From Alteromonas antoniana (GTDB lineage Bacteria; Pseudomonadota; Gammaproteobacteria; Enterobacterales; Alteromonadaceae), in assembly GCF_019249295.1 (NCBI RefSeq), contig NZ_JAESDH010000002.1:186001-250000 (forward strand): a DNA stretch of 64,000 nt. The letters run 5' to 3'. Within the stretch, counting starts at the first letter, position 1, and each line of letters starts with the position of its first letter. A model generated the notes under the pieces. The model was not told the DNA's origin. It did not search any database and saw only the letters and a program-made list of their open reading frames with translations. Positions 28,229 through 37,428 of the stretch are shown piece by piece. Position numbers and translations under genes: made by a program.

Positions 28229-29206
28229 ATGCAATTTGTGGATTTTGAGCAGGGGAAAGGTCCGGAAGGGCTGATCGTTGGGCAGACAGCGAGACCGACT
28301 CTTAAGCCGGGATATGTCAGAGTCAGGGTTGCCGCGTTCGGGGTAAATCGTGCCGATACGTTACAGCGTCAGGGACATTACCCGCCACCGCCCGGAGAAA
28401 GTGACATTCTGGGGCTGGAAGTTGCCGGAGAAGTGATCGAAGTCGCCGAGACGGTCTCTGACTGGCAACCGGGTGACCGGGTTTTCGGGCTGGTCGCCGG
28501 CGGCGGTTATGCAGAAGAGGTGGTAGTACTTGCAGCGCATATTATGCGGTGCCCGGCATCGCTGTCGTTCGAACAGTGTGCAGGACTTGCAGAAGTCTAT
28601 CTTACCGCGTTTCAGTGCCTTGATGTCATAGGCGGCGTGGAGCAGGGGCAGCGTGCCCTTATTCACGCTGGCGCGAGTGGTGTAGGCCTTGCCGCATTGC
28701 AGCTTTGTCGTTATTTCGGTGTTGAGGCCGCCACCACAGCGTCAACACAAGAAAAGCTGACGTACTGCGAGGAAATGGGGGCGTCGGTGTGTATCAATTA
28801 TAAAGAGAAAGATTTTCAGGACGTATTGAAGGCAGTCTGGCCTGATGGCGTCGAGTTTGTACTTGATATGGTAGGTGGCGATTATCTGAACAAAAATCTG
28901 TCTGTACTAAAGCGTGATGGCATTGTGGTGTATCTGGCAATGCTTGCGGGCCGTTATGCTGACAAGCTGGATATGGCAAAAATGTTGGCCAAACGAGCCC
29001 GTATTCAGGCTACGACACTCAGAAACCGAAGCGATGACTATAAGTCTGCGTTGATCCAGCGGTTTAGTGAGCGTTGCTTGTCTGCGTTTGAGACCGGCGA
29101 ACTGGTAGTGAACATGGATACTGTGTTCGCTGTACAGGATATCTCTGAGGCTCATCGCCGTCTCGAAAACAATGATTCAGTCGGCAAATTTGTCGGGAGA
29201 TGGTAG
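28229..29206 (+). CDS. NAD(P)H quinone oxidoreductase, PIG3/zeta-crystallin type
   Basis: Zinc-free medium-chain dehydrogenase/reductase of 325 aa. It has the quinone-reductase signature VNRADTLQRQGHYPPPPG near residue 40, GLEVAGEVIEV, and the NADPH-binding segment ALIHAGASGVGLAALQLC near 150. The structural and catalytic zinc cysteines and histidines of alcohol dehydrogenases are absent. It likely reduces quinones or conjugated carbonyls as a stress detoxifier. ATG 28229 begins an MQFVDFEQG N-terminus. The next gene, an AraC/GyrI regulator, lies 116 bp downstream on the same strand and could be related in stress response. Confidence 0.9.
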   Translation: MQFVDFEQGKGPEGLIVGQTARPTLKPGYVRVRVAAFGVNRADTLQRQGHYPPPPGESDILGLEVAGEVIEVAETVSDWQPGDRVFGLVAGGGYAEEVVVLAAHIMRCPASLSFEQCAGLAEVYLTAFQCLDVIGGVEQGQRALIHAGASGVGLAALQLCRYFGVEAATTASTQEKLTYCEEMGASVCINYKEKDFQDVLKAVWPDGVEFVLDMVGGDYLNKNLSVLKRDGIVVYLAMLAGRYADKLDMAKMLAKRARIQATTLRNRSDDYKSALIQRFSERCLSAFETGELVVNMDTVFAVQDISEAHRRLENNDSVGKFVGRW

Positions 29207-29322
29207 GACAATGTAAACCTGCGATATGTGGGTTTGCCAGAGGATAAGAGCAAGATCGGACAAACACGCCTGAGTTGAACAGGTATACTCGTGTGCAAGG
29301 AAAAATCAACAAAGCGATAGTC

Positions 29323-30165
29323 ATGAAAAAGGAATTGGACCAGGTAATCGACTACATTTACGATAATCTGGATAACCCGCCGACGCTGGCGCAACTGGCA
29401 CAATTTACCGGCCTTTCTGAAAGCTATTTCCAACGGCGTTTTCTGGCGCAGTACGGTATATCGGCCGATGCGTTGCAGCGTTTGCTCAGGTTGCGCAGGG
29501 CAGCATGGCAGTTGGCGTTCCGCCCTCGTCAGAGCATTACTGATATCGCCTGTGACGCTGGTTTTGAGAGTGTAGCGGCGTTCAGCAAATCCTTTCGCCG
29601 TCACGGTGGCCTGACGCCCTCGGATTTCAGAGCAAACCCGGACTGGGATTACTGGAAATCGCTGGAAACGCCACTGGCGGGACTGCGCACAAAGCATAAT
29701 GATGATATTGAATTTACGCCGGAATCAGCAAAGCTAGTTGCATTTCCCTCACTTACGCTCAGCGGTATTCATCATCAGGCTGATGTCGTGACTCTGGCTA
29801 AGACACTGCGACAACTTATCAACTGGCGCCAGGCTCACGGCGTATCACCACCACGGTCCAGAACCTTTAATATCTTTCTGGCTCCACCTACGCCAGGGCA
29901 CCTTGATATTTTTGTTGGCGCGACTAACGGTGCAGGCAAACCGCTGGAGGCCGGTATGCGTCACTATGTGTTACCCGCAATGGCGTGTCTAACATTGCCC
30001 TTTACTGGTAACGAAACGGCGATGGGCAGGGCAATGGCCAGATTGGTAGAAGAGGCGGGCGGTTGCCTTTGTCATCCACCGTTTATTGAACGGGTTCGCT
30101 GGTTTCCGGATGTTCCCGAGGAGGAGGCTGAGTACCGACTATATGCGCCAGTGAAGTTAAGCTAG
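29323..30165 (+). CDS. AraC-family regulator with GyrI-like effector-binding domain
   Basis: Regulator of 280 aa with Rob/SbmC-like layout. Two helix-turn-helices lie at residues 8-105 (LAQLAQFTGLSESYFQRRF and SITDIACDAGFESVAAFSKS, then RHGGLTPSDFR). A GyrI-like small-molecule-binding domain follows at about 125-278, ending EEAEYRLYAPVKLS. Such proteins usually sense amphipathic or toxic compounds and induce efflux or detoxification. I chose ATG 29323; upstream in-frame GTG/TTG codons exist and the ribosome site is poor. The last base of the TAG stop is the first base of the downstream MITE-like repeat. Confidence 0.88.
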   Translation: MKKELDQVIDYIYDNLDNPPTLAQLAQFTGLSESYFQRRFLAQYGISADALQRLLRLRRAAWQLAFRPRQSITDIACDAGFESVAAFSKSFRRHGGLTPSDFRANPDWDYWKSLETPLAGLRTKHNDDIEFTPESAKLVAFPSLTLSGIHHQADVVTLAKTLRQLINWRQAHGVSPPRSRTFNIFLAPPTPGHLDIFVGATNGAGKPLEAGMRHYVLPAMACLTLPFTGNETAMGRAMARLVEEAGGCLCHPPFIERVRWFPDVPEEEAEYRLYAPVKLS

Positions 30166-30428
30166 GGAAGGTGCGAATAAGTCTATGGTCGCTCAGGCTC
30201 ACAGCCAAGTGACTAATCAAGGCGGTCTTTTGCAGGCCTAACGGGTCAAGTCAAAAAAGACCAACGACGAGTAGGCGCTTGGCTGTAAGCCCCAAGGGCG
30301 AGCCCTGAAGCATGCATTTGCGGCGTTAGGCTTCTTGGCAAGGGCGACTGCCATTCCCTGCTAATCCTGCCTTGCAACTGCATGCTTCAGGACTCGCTGA
30401 GTGACTTTAGACTTGTTCGCATCTTCCC
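30165..30428. mobile_element. MITE-like element with 21-bp terminal inverted repeats
   Basis: Non-coding element of about 264 bp. The ends 30165-30185 and 30408-30428 are inverted repeats with 19 of 21 matches, starting GGGAAGGTGCGAATAAG and GGGAAGATGCGAACAAG when read inwards. Inside are nested pairs: CAGCCAAG (30202-30209)/CTTGGCTG (30278-30285), GGTCTTTT (30224-30231)/AAAAGACC (30255-30262), and a 17-bp pair with one mismatch at 30300-30316/30379-30395. It has no ORF, as expected of a non-autonomous transposon relic. I see no clear target-site duplication; CTAG and CTCG flank the ends loosely. Confidence 0.75.
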
Positions 30429-30503
30429 TCGAGACGTGCGCCCCGGCATGCTTTGTAAACGGGGCGTGTGGCAATGCAGTTTTATAACGCAGAGATTGTT
30501 AGC

Positions 30504-30971
30504 CTATCCGCTGAAACCTTCATCAGGTTGCGTCGGGTTGGCCGACGCCGCCTCGCGGGCAAGATCATCACAACGTTCGTTTTCAGGATGACCAGAATGT
30601 CCTTTCACCCAATGCCAGTCGATATCATGGCGTTTCACAGCTTCATCAAGCTGTTTCCAGAGATCGGCATTTTTAACCGGTTTTTTGTCTGACGTTCGCC
30701 AGCCGTTTTTACGCCAGTTATGGATCCACTGATTAATTCCGTTTTTGACATACTGGCTGTCAGTTGTCAGGTCCACCTTGCAGGGCTCTGTCAGACTGTT
30801 AAGTGCAACGATGGGGGCCAGCAACTCCATGCGGTTGTTGGTCGTATGAGCAAAACCATCGCTTAATTCTTTTCGGTGAGATTTGTACACCAGAACCGCG
30901 CCGTAGCCTCCAGGCCCGGGATTACCCAGACAAGAACCGTCGGTGAAAATATGAATTGTTTTTCGGGTCAC
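30504..30971 (-). CDS. rnhA: Ribonuclease HI
   Basis: RNase H of 155 aa that cuts RNA in RNA-DNA hybrids. The acidic active site is complete: Asp11 ([15 protein letters not shown]), Glu49 (NNRMELLA), Asp71 ([11 protein letters not shown]) and the Asp in [13 protein letters not shown], with the basic handle [16 protein letters not shown]. Length equals the E. coli enzyme. Divergent from dnaQ across 85 bp, the classic gammaproteobacterial arrangement with facing promoters. Confidence 0.97.
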   Translation of the reverse strand: MTRKTIHIFTDGSCLGNPGPGGYGAVLVYKSHRKELSDGFAHTTNNRMELLAPIVALNSLTEPCKVDLTTDSQYVKNGINQWIHNWRKNGWRTSDKKPVKNADLWKQLDEAVKRHDIDWHWVKGHSGHPENERCDDLAREAASANPTQPDEGFSG

Positions 30972-31056
30972 CCGATTACCTCTTTTTGCTGTTTGTCATA
31001 GCGTGTAGCGATGGGATTGATATACTAGCAAAAAAGAGAAGCAAAGCAGAGATAAC

Positions 31057-31776
31057 ATGCGTCAGATTGTACTGGATACAGAAACCACAGGTATTGATCC
31101 GAAAGAAGGTCACAGGATAATCGAAATTGGTTGTGTGGAAGTGGTAAACCGGAAACTTACCGGTAATCATTTTCACGTGTATATCAATCCTGGCCGCCAG
31201 ATAGAGCAGGAAGCGATTGAAGTCCACGGGATCACTAATGAATTTCTGGCTGACAAGCCGGTTTTTAAAGATATTGCCCAGGACTTTGTTAATTTTATTC
31301 GCGGTGCGCAGCTGGTGATCCATAACGCGCCTTTCGACGTGGGTTTTATGGATCATGAGTTCTCCATGGAGCCATCTACCCGCACGGTTAAAACGGCGGA
31401 TATCTGCACGGTACTCGATACTCTGGTCGTTGCCCGGCAAATGCATCCGGGTCAGAAAAATAACCTCGACGCGCTGTGTAAACGCTACGGCATTGACAAT
31501 TCCCACCGGGAACTTCACGGCGCATTGCTGGATGCGGAAATTCTTGCCGATGTCTATCTGTTGATGACAGGCGGGCAAACCAAGCTCAGGCTCGCCGGTG
31601 AAAACAGTGACTCGGACAATAGTGCTCATGCCATACGTCGTGTTCAAAGAAACGGAAAAAAATTAAAGGTTATCAACGCATCCGCCGATGAATTAGCACA
31701 GCATGAAGCCAGACTGGACATTGTCGAGCAAAGCGGCGGTAAGTGTCTCTGGCGGGCAACGGGCAGCGAAGAATAA
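31057..31776 (+). CDS. dnaQ: DNA polymerase III epsilon subunit (proofreading exonuclease)
   Basis: 3'-5' proofreading exonuclease of 239 aa in the replicase core. Exo I VLDTETTGIDPKEGHRIIEIG, Exo II HNAPFDVGFMDHEF and Exo IIIe HGALLDAEILADVYLLMTGG are intact, giving the DEDDh site. The C-terminal 55 residues, including a run of short helices, correspond to the alpha-subunit-binding tail. A TATACT hexamer at 31021-31026 is a plausible -10; I find no good -35 at normal spacing. It is followed at 18 bp by the TIGR03503-type gene, which may be co-transcribed. Confidence 0.97.
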   Translation: MRQIVLDTETTGIDPKEGHRIIEIGCVEVVNRKLTGNHFHVYINPGRQIEQEAIEVHGITNEFLADKPVFKDIAQDFVNFIRGAQLVIHNAPFDVGFMDHEFSMEPSTRTVKTADICTVLDTLVVARQMHPGQKNNLDALCKRYGIDNSHRELHGALLDAEILADVYLLMTGGQTKLRLAGENSDSDNSAHAIRRVQRNGKKLKVINASADELAQHEARLDIVEQSGGKCLWRATGSEE

Positions 31777-31794
31777 CAGCGGGAGCCAGCGCAA

Positions 31795-33243
31795 GTGACG
31801 GGTAGGATATGGGTGGTTGTGTTACTGGTGATAAGTGGTCTATGTGCTGCTCAGGAACCTGTATCTGTGAATCCGCAAGCGTCGAGCGAATCTGAAAGCA
31901 CTGATAACGAGGCTTCACCGCTGACTGAGCTGGGAACGGAATACCAGAACTCCATTGAACTGCTGCGAAACCGCTTTCGCATCGACTATAAAGTCGATGA
32001 GATCACCATGGTGTTTTTCCGCGAGTATGGCTCTGCGCCGGTGGTGTTGGTGCGACCGGATGGCTCTAAAATCTTCCAGAGTCAGGTCGAGGGAGACGAT
32101 ATCTTCTGGTATGACGCTGACACCTACGACATGATCAGTATTAAAAACCCCGTTCCCGGACCATGGCAGGCGGTGGGAAGGATTTTGCCAGGTAGTCGCG
32201 TGATGGTGCTGTCTGATATTCAGTTACATGCTGATAAACTGCCATCAATCATTTTTTCCGGTGAAATCCTTAAAAGCACGGCGTATCTCACTAATGACGG
32301 TAAGCCCATCGACTACAATGAATTTCGTGACGTGGTCGAACTGACCATCGAGCTTATCAGTACCAATAACCCCAATTATGATAACTTTGGTGCCAATGAT
32401 CAGCTTATTGCCACATTTGAGGATAATGGGCGTGGCATGGACGAAGCCCCACTGGACGGTACGTTTACTGGTCAATTTAATTTGTCTGTGCCGCCAGGTG
32501 AATGGAAGCCGATATTCAGGGTGACTACCCCCATGTTCACCCGCGAGCAGGAAAATCCACCCATCCTGCTTTACCCTAATCCTATTAAGCTGGACGTTGA
32601 ACTTGATGGCGGTGGTGATCGCTACCACAAATTACTGATTGATACAGACAGGGAACTGGTTGACATTGAGTCATTACTCATTGATGGAAAAATTCGCTTT
32701 CCAAATGGTGATATGCAGAATTTTTCTCTGACCGAACCCAGTAACGATGTCCGTGAACACCTCATTGTGGCTTACGAAGAAGGGGTGTTCAGGGTAAAGC
32801 TGACAGCGTATGGCACGACCTCCGAGGGCCGTGATTTTATTCTGGATGTTCCGGAGTATACGTTTTTAGCGGAAGCTCCTGAGCCAGAAGTGGTTGATCC
32901 GATGCTGGAGGAGACGCCGACTGCAGATGATGGCCAGACAGCAGTGCCGGATACGTCAATGGATCTGGATTCGGATATTGGTATTGCTGACAGTACTGCT
33001 GAGCCAGAAGTCAGTGATGAGATGGATGACAGCACGATAATGATGCTGATTATTGGCGTAAATGGCACTATTGTTGTGATTGGCTTACTGGTTGTTACCG
33101 GCGTGATGGTAAAGCGAAAAATGGCCAGGAAAAAAAGCCTGAGTCCGTCAACGCCGCCAGCGTCAGCCGAGGGGGCAGGTGACGAGAAGAAAAGAGGTTC
33201 TATGCTGTCAAAACTCATTGGCATGTTCAAAAAGTCTGGTTAA
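31795..33243 (+). CDS. TIGR03503-type membrane-anchored periplasmic protein
   Basis: Protein of 482 aa with a signal peptide (VVVLLVISGLCAA), an extended periplasmic region (about 20-400), an acidic Pro/Glu/Asp-rich stalk (about 360-405), one membrane helix (about 407-430, MMLIIGVNGTIVVIGLLVVT) and a short basic cytosolic tail ending MLSKLIGMFKKSG. The DNDGRGMDEAPLDGTFTG-like segment (actual DNGRGMDEAPLDGTFTG) resembles a Ca-binding or Ig-like loop. I recognise it as the TIGR03503 group of Vibrio/Shewanella/Alteromonas; no function is known to me. It starts at GTG 31795 with GGGAG upstream. Confidence 0.75.
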   Translation: MTGRIWVVVLLVISGLCAAQEPVSVNPQASSESESTDNEASPLTELGTEYQNSIELLRNRFRIDYKVDEITMVFFREYGSAPVVLVRPDGSKIFQSQVEGDDIFWYDADTYDMISIKNPVPGPWQAVGRILPGSRVMVLSDIQLHADKLPSIIFSGEILKSTAYLTNDGKPIDYNEFRDVVELTIELISTNNPNYDNFGANDQLIATFEDNGRGMDEAPLDGTFTGQFNLSVPPGEWKPIFRVTTPMFTREQENPPILLYPNPIKLDVELDGGGDRYHKLLIDTDRELVDIESLLIDGKIRFPNGDMQNFSLTEPSNDVREHLIVAYEEGVFRVKLTAYGTTSEGRDFILDVPEYTFLAEAPEPEVVDPMLEETPTADDGQTAVPDTSMDLDSDIGIADSTAEPEVSDEMDDSTIMMLIIGVNGTIVVIGLLVVTGVMVKRKMARKKSLSPSTPPASAEGAGDEKKRGSMLSKLIGMFKKSG

Positions 33244-33609
33244 GCTCGCTTATTCACTTATTTTCCTCTTCGTTTCTTCTTTTCTGCACGCTATAAACCG
33301 GGCTTCGCACGTTGCAGCTGGTTTATGACCGTAATCCTTGTCAAATACCGCAGATGCAGGCGATTTCCTGTGTTTGTTTCTCCTGAACGGCATAACGGCC
33401 GCTCTCGGCATTGGTTATAGTCTGTGTTGATATACAACGAGCCAGGCACAGGCACTGCTAAAGAGACGTTGCGATTTTGCCTCAATCCGTATTTCCGGGT
33501 TTAATCAGGCCGCTGAGTACCTTTCAGACAGCAATTGTTGGTAAATAAAACATTCTGTTGAATTTACGTGCAAACGGGCCGCAGATGACGATTTTATTAA
33601 AAAAAACCA
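33244..33609. other. Intergenic region before tRNA-Asp
   Basis: About 365 bp with no convincing ORF on either strand, no strong hairpin with a T-run and no recognisable repeat. The right end runs into the tRNA promoter. Confidence 0.6.
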
Positions 33610-33638
33610 TTGACTCTATTTGGGTGAAACCGTATTAT
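33610..33638 (+). promoter_or_regulatory. Promoter of tRNA-Asp
   Basis: TTGACT (33610-33615), a 17-bp spacer and TATTAT (33633-33638) are followed by a G/C-rich discriminator (CTGCGCCGC), as usual for stringently controlled stable-RNA promoters. The mature tRNA begins 66 bp downstream, leaving room for a 5' leader. Confidence 0.85.
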
Positions 33639-33704
33639 CTGCGCCGCAGTGAGGGCAGGGCGATTCGCTAAACGCAATTAACTCACTGAATATATTGAAA
33701 AAGT

Positions 33705-33781
33705 GGAGCGGTAGTTCAGTTGGTTAGAATACCGGCCTGTCACGCCGGGGGTCGCGGGTTCGAGTCCCGTCCGCTCCGCCA
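33705..33781 (+). tRNA. tRNA-Asp (anticodon GTC)
   Basis: 77-nt cloverleaf. The acceptor stem GGAGCGG pairs with CCGCTCC, the D-loop holds AGTTCAGTTGGTTAGA, and the anticodon stem CCGGC/GCCGG encloses CTGTCAC with GTC at 33739-33741. The T arm has GGTTCGAGTCC. CCA is encoded (33779-33781). It stands alone between a protein gene and lolD. Confidence 0.97.
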
Positions 33782-33929
33782 CTAACTTGCATGTCCTGTG
33801 TGAGTTATCTACCTCAAAAAATCACCAAATATTACTTCACAGTATTCGCTTTACTGCGCTTTCGTGTTGGTATTCGCGTGTCTATCAGGATACCATTCTC
33901 TTAACATTACCAAGAGGGTCAAAGCAGAC

Positions 33930-34628
33930 ATGGAAGCAGTGATTGCATGTCAGGGGATTGTAAAGTCCTACCGGGAAGAAACCACTACCACTAACGTGTT
34001 AACCAATATTTCTTTTACCGTAAACGCGGGCGAACAGGTTGCCATTCTTGGCAGTTCAGGTTCGGGGAAAAGTACGTTACTGCATATCCTGGGTGGATTA
34101 GATACGCCTGATGAAGGCAAGGTACTGATTAAGGGGCAGGCGCTTCATGCGTTGTCTTCAAAACAGCTGGCGGCGTTGAGAAACCGTGATATCGGTTTTA
34201 TTTATCAGTTTCATCACTTGTTACCCGAGTTTACTGCGGTTGAAAATGTGGCTATGCCGCTGCTAATCAACGGGACATCACATAAACAGGCACAGGCAGA
34301 AGCAACACACCGGCTGGAACAGGTGGGGCTTGCACATCGTCTTGATCATAAACCCGCTGCACTGTCTGGTGGTGAGCGCCAACGCGTTGCCATTGCCCGG
34401 GCACTGGTAAACAATCCGGCGATTGTCTTAGCCGATGAGCCGACGGGCAACCTGGATCACCGCACCGGGGATCAGGTGTATGCGCTGTTGCGTCAGTTAA
34501 GTGAAGAGCAGGGAACCAGCTTTATCGTGGTAACACACGATCGGTCTCTGGCCGCACAAATGGACCGCACACTTACCATTATGGACGGCAAGTTACAGTT
34601 GCCAGAAGCGCAGGCTGATACTGTATGA
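33930..34628 (+). CDS. lolD: Lipoprotein-releasing ABC transporter ATPase
   Basis: ATPase of 232 aa that powers release of outer-membrane lipoproteins from the inner membrane to LolA. Walker A GSSGSGKST near residue 42, Q-loop YQFHHLLPEFTAVENVAMP (typical of LolD), signature LSGGERQRVAIARAL and Walker B IVLADEPTGNLD are all intact. ATG 33930 matches family length; an in-frame extension to 33864 adds non-conserved residues. AGAGGG lies 12 nt upstream. The stop overlaps the permease start (ATGA). No lolC precedes it; the upstream neighbour is tRNA-Asp. Confidence 0.94.
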   Translation: MEAVIACQGIVKSYREETTTTNVLTNISFTVNAGEQVAILGSSGSGKSTLLHILGGLDTPDEGKVLIKGQALHALSSKQLAALRNRDIGFIYQFHHLLPEFTAVENVAMPLLINGTSHKQAQAEATHRLEQVGLAHRLDHKPAALSGGERQRVAIARALVNNPAIVLADEPTGNLDHRTGDQVYALLRQLSEEQGTSFIVVTHDRSLAAQMDRTLTIMDGKLQLPEAQADTV

Positions 34629-35860
34629 AGCTGGCGTGGGAATTGGCAAAGCGATTCCGTCGTGCCAAGCAAAAGAACCGTTTTATTTCATTTATTTCCT
34701 TCTCTTCCACACTGGGAATTGGTCTTGGCTGCTTTGTGTTAATTACCTTGCTGAGCGTCATGAATGGCTTCGAACGGGAACTCACCCACCGTATTTTGTC
34801 AGTGATCCCACATGGTGAGCTTTATGCGACAGAGTCCACGGGAATACGTCACTGGGAGGCACAGGTTCACAGATTGGAGCAGGATCCAAGGGTTAGTCAG
34901 GTCGAACCTTATACCAAGATAACCGGCATGTTGCAGTACAAGGGTGAACTAAAAGCGGTTGAACTGACGGGGCTTGATACGACATCTGACAACACTATCG
35001 CCTGGCGCTCCAGAGTGCCAGAGTCAGACTGGACGCGCTTTCAGTCCGAACCGGATGGTGTGCTGTTAGGCAAGGGGGTTGCCGAGAAACTGGGAATAGA
35101 GAAAGGCGACGCGGTGCAGGTACTCATTCCGACGATGACGGCTGACTTGTCCTTTAAGGCGCCACACAGTGAAACCCTGACAGTGTCGGGGATCCTCAAT
35201 ATTGGCGGTGAGCTTGATAATTATCTTGGCATGATGCACCTGAAAAAAGCCTCTCAGGCACTGGATATTGACTCTGGCGCACTGGGGCTTCGGTTTACCT
35301 TGCATGATCCATTTTCGGCCTTTGGTACCATGCGTGAAATTGGCTATAGTTTTCCGCAATCTGCTTATATGTCTGACTGGACCAGAACGCAGGGTCACCT
35401 GTACAACGACATTCAGCTGGTCAGAACGGTCGTGTATATTGCACTGACACTGGTCATTGCGGTTGCCTGTTTTAACATTGTTTCAACGCTGGTTATGGCG
35501 GTGCGGGAAAAGCGCGCCACTATTGCTATCTTAAAGACAATGGGGGCGACCGATGCCCTTATTCGTCAGGCATTTGTATTGCAGGGCATGATTAACGGTG
35601 TCATTGGCATTGTATCGGGTACATTGGCAGCCCTTCTTATTGCGCCGAACCTGTCTGCTATCGTTCGCGCAATAGAAAATGGTTTAGGGATCAGCGTACT
35701 TTCCGGAGATATCTATTTTATCGATTTTCTACCCTCACAGCTGCATACCCAGGACGTGATAGTCACCGTCGTGGTGGCGTTTATCCTGTGTGTGCTGGCA
35801 ACGTTATATCCTGCTCATAAAGCGGTAAAAGTTGAGCCTGCTACGGCATTAAATGGCTAG
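34625..35860 (+). CDS. lolE: Lipoprotein-releasing system permease, LolC/LolE family
   Basis: Inner-membrane permease of 411 aa. One helix near the N-terminus (about 22-48, FISFSSTLGIGLGCFVLITLL), a periplasmic MacB-like domain (about 50-255), and three C-terminal helices (about 268-295, 318-345, 378-402) before the VKVEPATALNG tail. The FISFISFSSTLGIGLG start and VMAVREKRATIAILKTMGA coupling segment are LolC/E hallmarks. It is coupled to lolD by a 4-nt overlap. With only one permease gene here it could be LolE with lolC elsewhere, or a LolF-type single permease; the symbol is provisional. Confidence 0.85.
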   Translation: MKLAWELAKRFRRAKQKNRFISFISFSSTLGIGLGCFVLITLLSVMNGFERELTHRILSVIPHGELYATESTGIRHWEAQVHRLEQDPRVSQVEPYTKITGMLQYKGELKAVELTGLDTTSDNTIAWRSRVPESDWTRFQSEPDGVLLGKGVAEKLGIEKGDAVQVLIPTMTADLSFKAPHSETLTVSGILNIGGELDNYLGMMHLKKASQALDIDSGALGLRFTLHDPFSAFGTMREIGYSFPQSAYMSDWTRTQGHLYNDIQLVRTVVYIALTLVIAVACFNIVSTLVMAVREKRATIAILKTMGATDALIRQAFVLQGMINGVIGIVSGTLAALLIAPNLSAIVRAIENGLGISVLSGDIYFIDFLPSQLHTQDVIVTVVVAFILCVLATLYPAHKAVKVEPATALNG

Positions 35861-35913
35861 TGTTTGTCGCAAGTCGCTTAATACGGATTGGATAAGATAC
35901 AAATTCAGGTGAT

Positions 35914-35946
35914 AAAAAAATAGCCCGACTTAGCGGGCTATTTTTT
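35914..35946. terminator. Bidirectional terminator between lolE and the symporter gene
   Basis: Stem TAGCCCG (35921-35927) / CGGGCTA (35934-35940), extended by seven A on the left and six T on the right. It serves both convergent genes. Confidence 0.92.
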
Positions 35947-35963
35947 GTTTAGCAGATTATCCG

Positions 35964-37310
35964 CTAACTGTTTTTATCAAAGTGCTGAAGGTCGATGTTT
36001 TCTTCCTTCTCGCCAGCATTTGCATCGTAGTAGACGTCCTCATCAAGCTCATTCTCACTTTTTGCCACGACGCACGAAACCATACAGTCGCCGGTAATAT
36101 TCACCGCAGTACGGGTCATGTCTAACAGGCGATCCACACCGATTATCAGGGCAATGCCTTCTACCGGCAGATTTACCTGCTGCAATACCATTGCCAGCAT
36201 AATGAGACCCACCCCGGGAACGCCGGCAGTACCGACCGAAGCGAGGGTCGCGGTAAGCACAACCATCAAATAGTCGCCCAATGTGAGATCAACGGCATAC
36301 ACCTGCGCAATAAAGACAGTAGCAACCCCTTGCATAATCGCGGTACCGTCCATGTTGATGGTGGCGCCCAACGGCAGCGTAAATGAAGAAACAGAGTTAC
36401 CCACACCCAGCTTATTACGGGCGGTTTCCATGGTCACCGGCAGTGTGGCACTGCTGGATGATGTGCTGAATGCGAAAAGCGCCGCATCACGCATTTTTTT
36501 GAACAGCACAATCGGATTCAGGCCAGTCAGTACTTTCAGTAGTATCGAGTACGTTACCAGGCCATGTATCGCCAGTACTGCCAGTACCAGTACGAAATAT
36601 TTAGCCAGACTGAAAATGGTATCCACGCCGATGGTGGCAAACAGTTTCGCCATCAACACAAACACCCCGTAAGGTGCCAGGTTCATGATGATGGTCACCA
36701 AACGCATAATGACGGTGTTTACGTCCTCGAAAAAGGCCCCGATCCGTTTGCCGGCTTCACCGGTCATTGCCATGGCGATACCGAAGAGCACCGCGAATAC
36801 GATAATTTGCAGCATATTTCCTTCCGCCATCGAGTTGATGGGGTTGGTAGGAAACATATTCACAAATACTTCTGACAAGCTGGGTGGTGTTTTCGCTACG
36901 TATTCATTTTCAGTACTTAAGTTAAGGTTTTCGCCCGGAGAAAACAGTAAACCTAAGCTGATAGCCAGTGTTACCGCAATACCGGTTGTGACAATATACA
37001 GGCCGACAGATTTTGCGCCTAAGCGCCCGAGTTTACTGGGCTCAGTGAGGCTGCTGGTGCCACAGATAAGCGAGACAAATACCAAAGGTACGACCAACAT
37101 TTTCAGGCTGGCGATAAATATTTGTCCGAGTGTAGAAAATATACCTTCTACCAGAATGCCATACGTGGATAACTCGAAACCAAATATCGAAAAACGTAAA
37201 TCTCCGCTATCATCAAACAAGAATTGTAGCAGGGCGCCGATAATGATTCCGGCAACCATGCCGATAAAAATTCTGGTGGTTAAGCTATATTTATGTGCAG
37301 TTTGAGACAT
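35964..37310 (-). CDS. Dicarboxylate/amino acid:cation symporter (DAACS family)
   Basis: Membrane transporter of 448 aa with the glutamate-transporter fold. Hairpin 1 contains FSTSSSSATLPVTMETA, transmembrane segment 7 has GATINMDGTAIMQG (NMDGT cation site), hairpin 2 ASVGTAGVPGVG, and segment 8 DRLLDMTRTAVNITGD. The DxxRTxxNxxGD pattern with Arg suits acidic substrates (glutamate, aspartate or C4-dicarboxylates) driven by Na+ or H+. The acidic C-terminal tail is non-conserved. AGGGAAC precedes ATG 37310. Monocistronic. Confidence 0.92.
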   Translation of the reverse strand: MSQTAHKYSLTTRIFIGMVAGIIIGALLQFLFDDSGDLRFSIFGFELSTYGILVEGIFSTLGQIFIASLKMLVVPLVFVSLICGTSSLTEPSKLGRLGAKSVGLYIVTTGIAVTLAISLGLLFSPGENLNLSTENEYVAKTPPSLSEVFVNMFPTNPINSMAEGNMLQIIVFAVLFGIAMAMTGEAGKRIGAFFEDVNTVIMRLVTIIMNLAPYGVFVLMAKLFATIGVDTIFSLAKYFVLVLAVLAIHGLVTYSILLKVLTGLNPIVLFKKMRDAALFAFSTSSSSATLPVTMETARNKLGVGNSVSSFTLPLGATINMDGTAIMQGVATVFIAQVYAVDLTLGDYLMVVLTATLASVGTAGVPGVGLIMLAMVLQQVNLPVEGIALIIGVDRLLDMTRTAVNITGDCMVSCVVAKSENELDEDVYYDANAGEKEENIDLQHFDKNS

Positions 37311-37428
37311 GTATGTTCCCTGAGCATATTTTATTATTCTGAATTGCCCCGATAGTGTGCCAGATTCTGGTTATTTTTAAACGTGAAAACGGCCCAATTG
37401 TCATTAAAAGAGGTCCAGGAAGACAACT

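Noticed and set aside
30976..31647. 223-codon ORF antisense to dnaQ
   Set aside because: Covers the conserved exonuclease motifs of dnaQ and has no family-like sequence.
36685..37305. 206-codon ORF on the plus strand inside the symporter gene
   Set aside because: Antisense to a conserved transporter; hydrophobic codons of the real gene generate the open frame.
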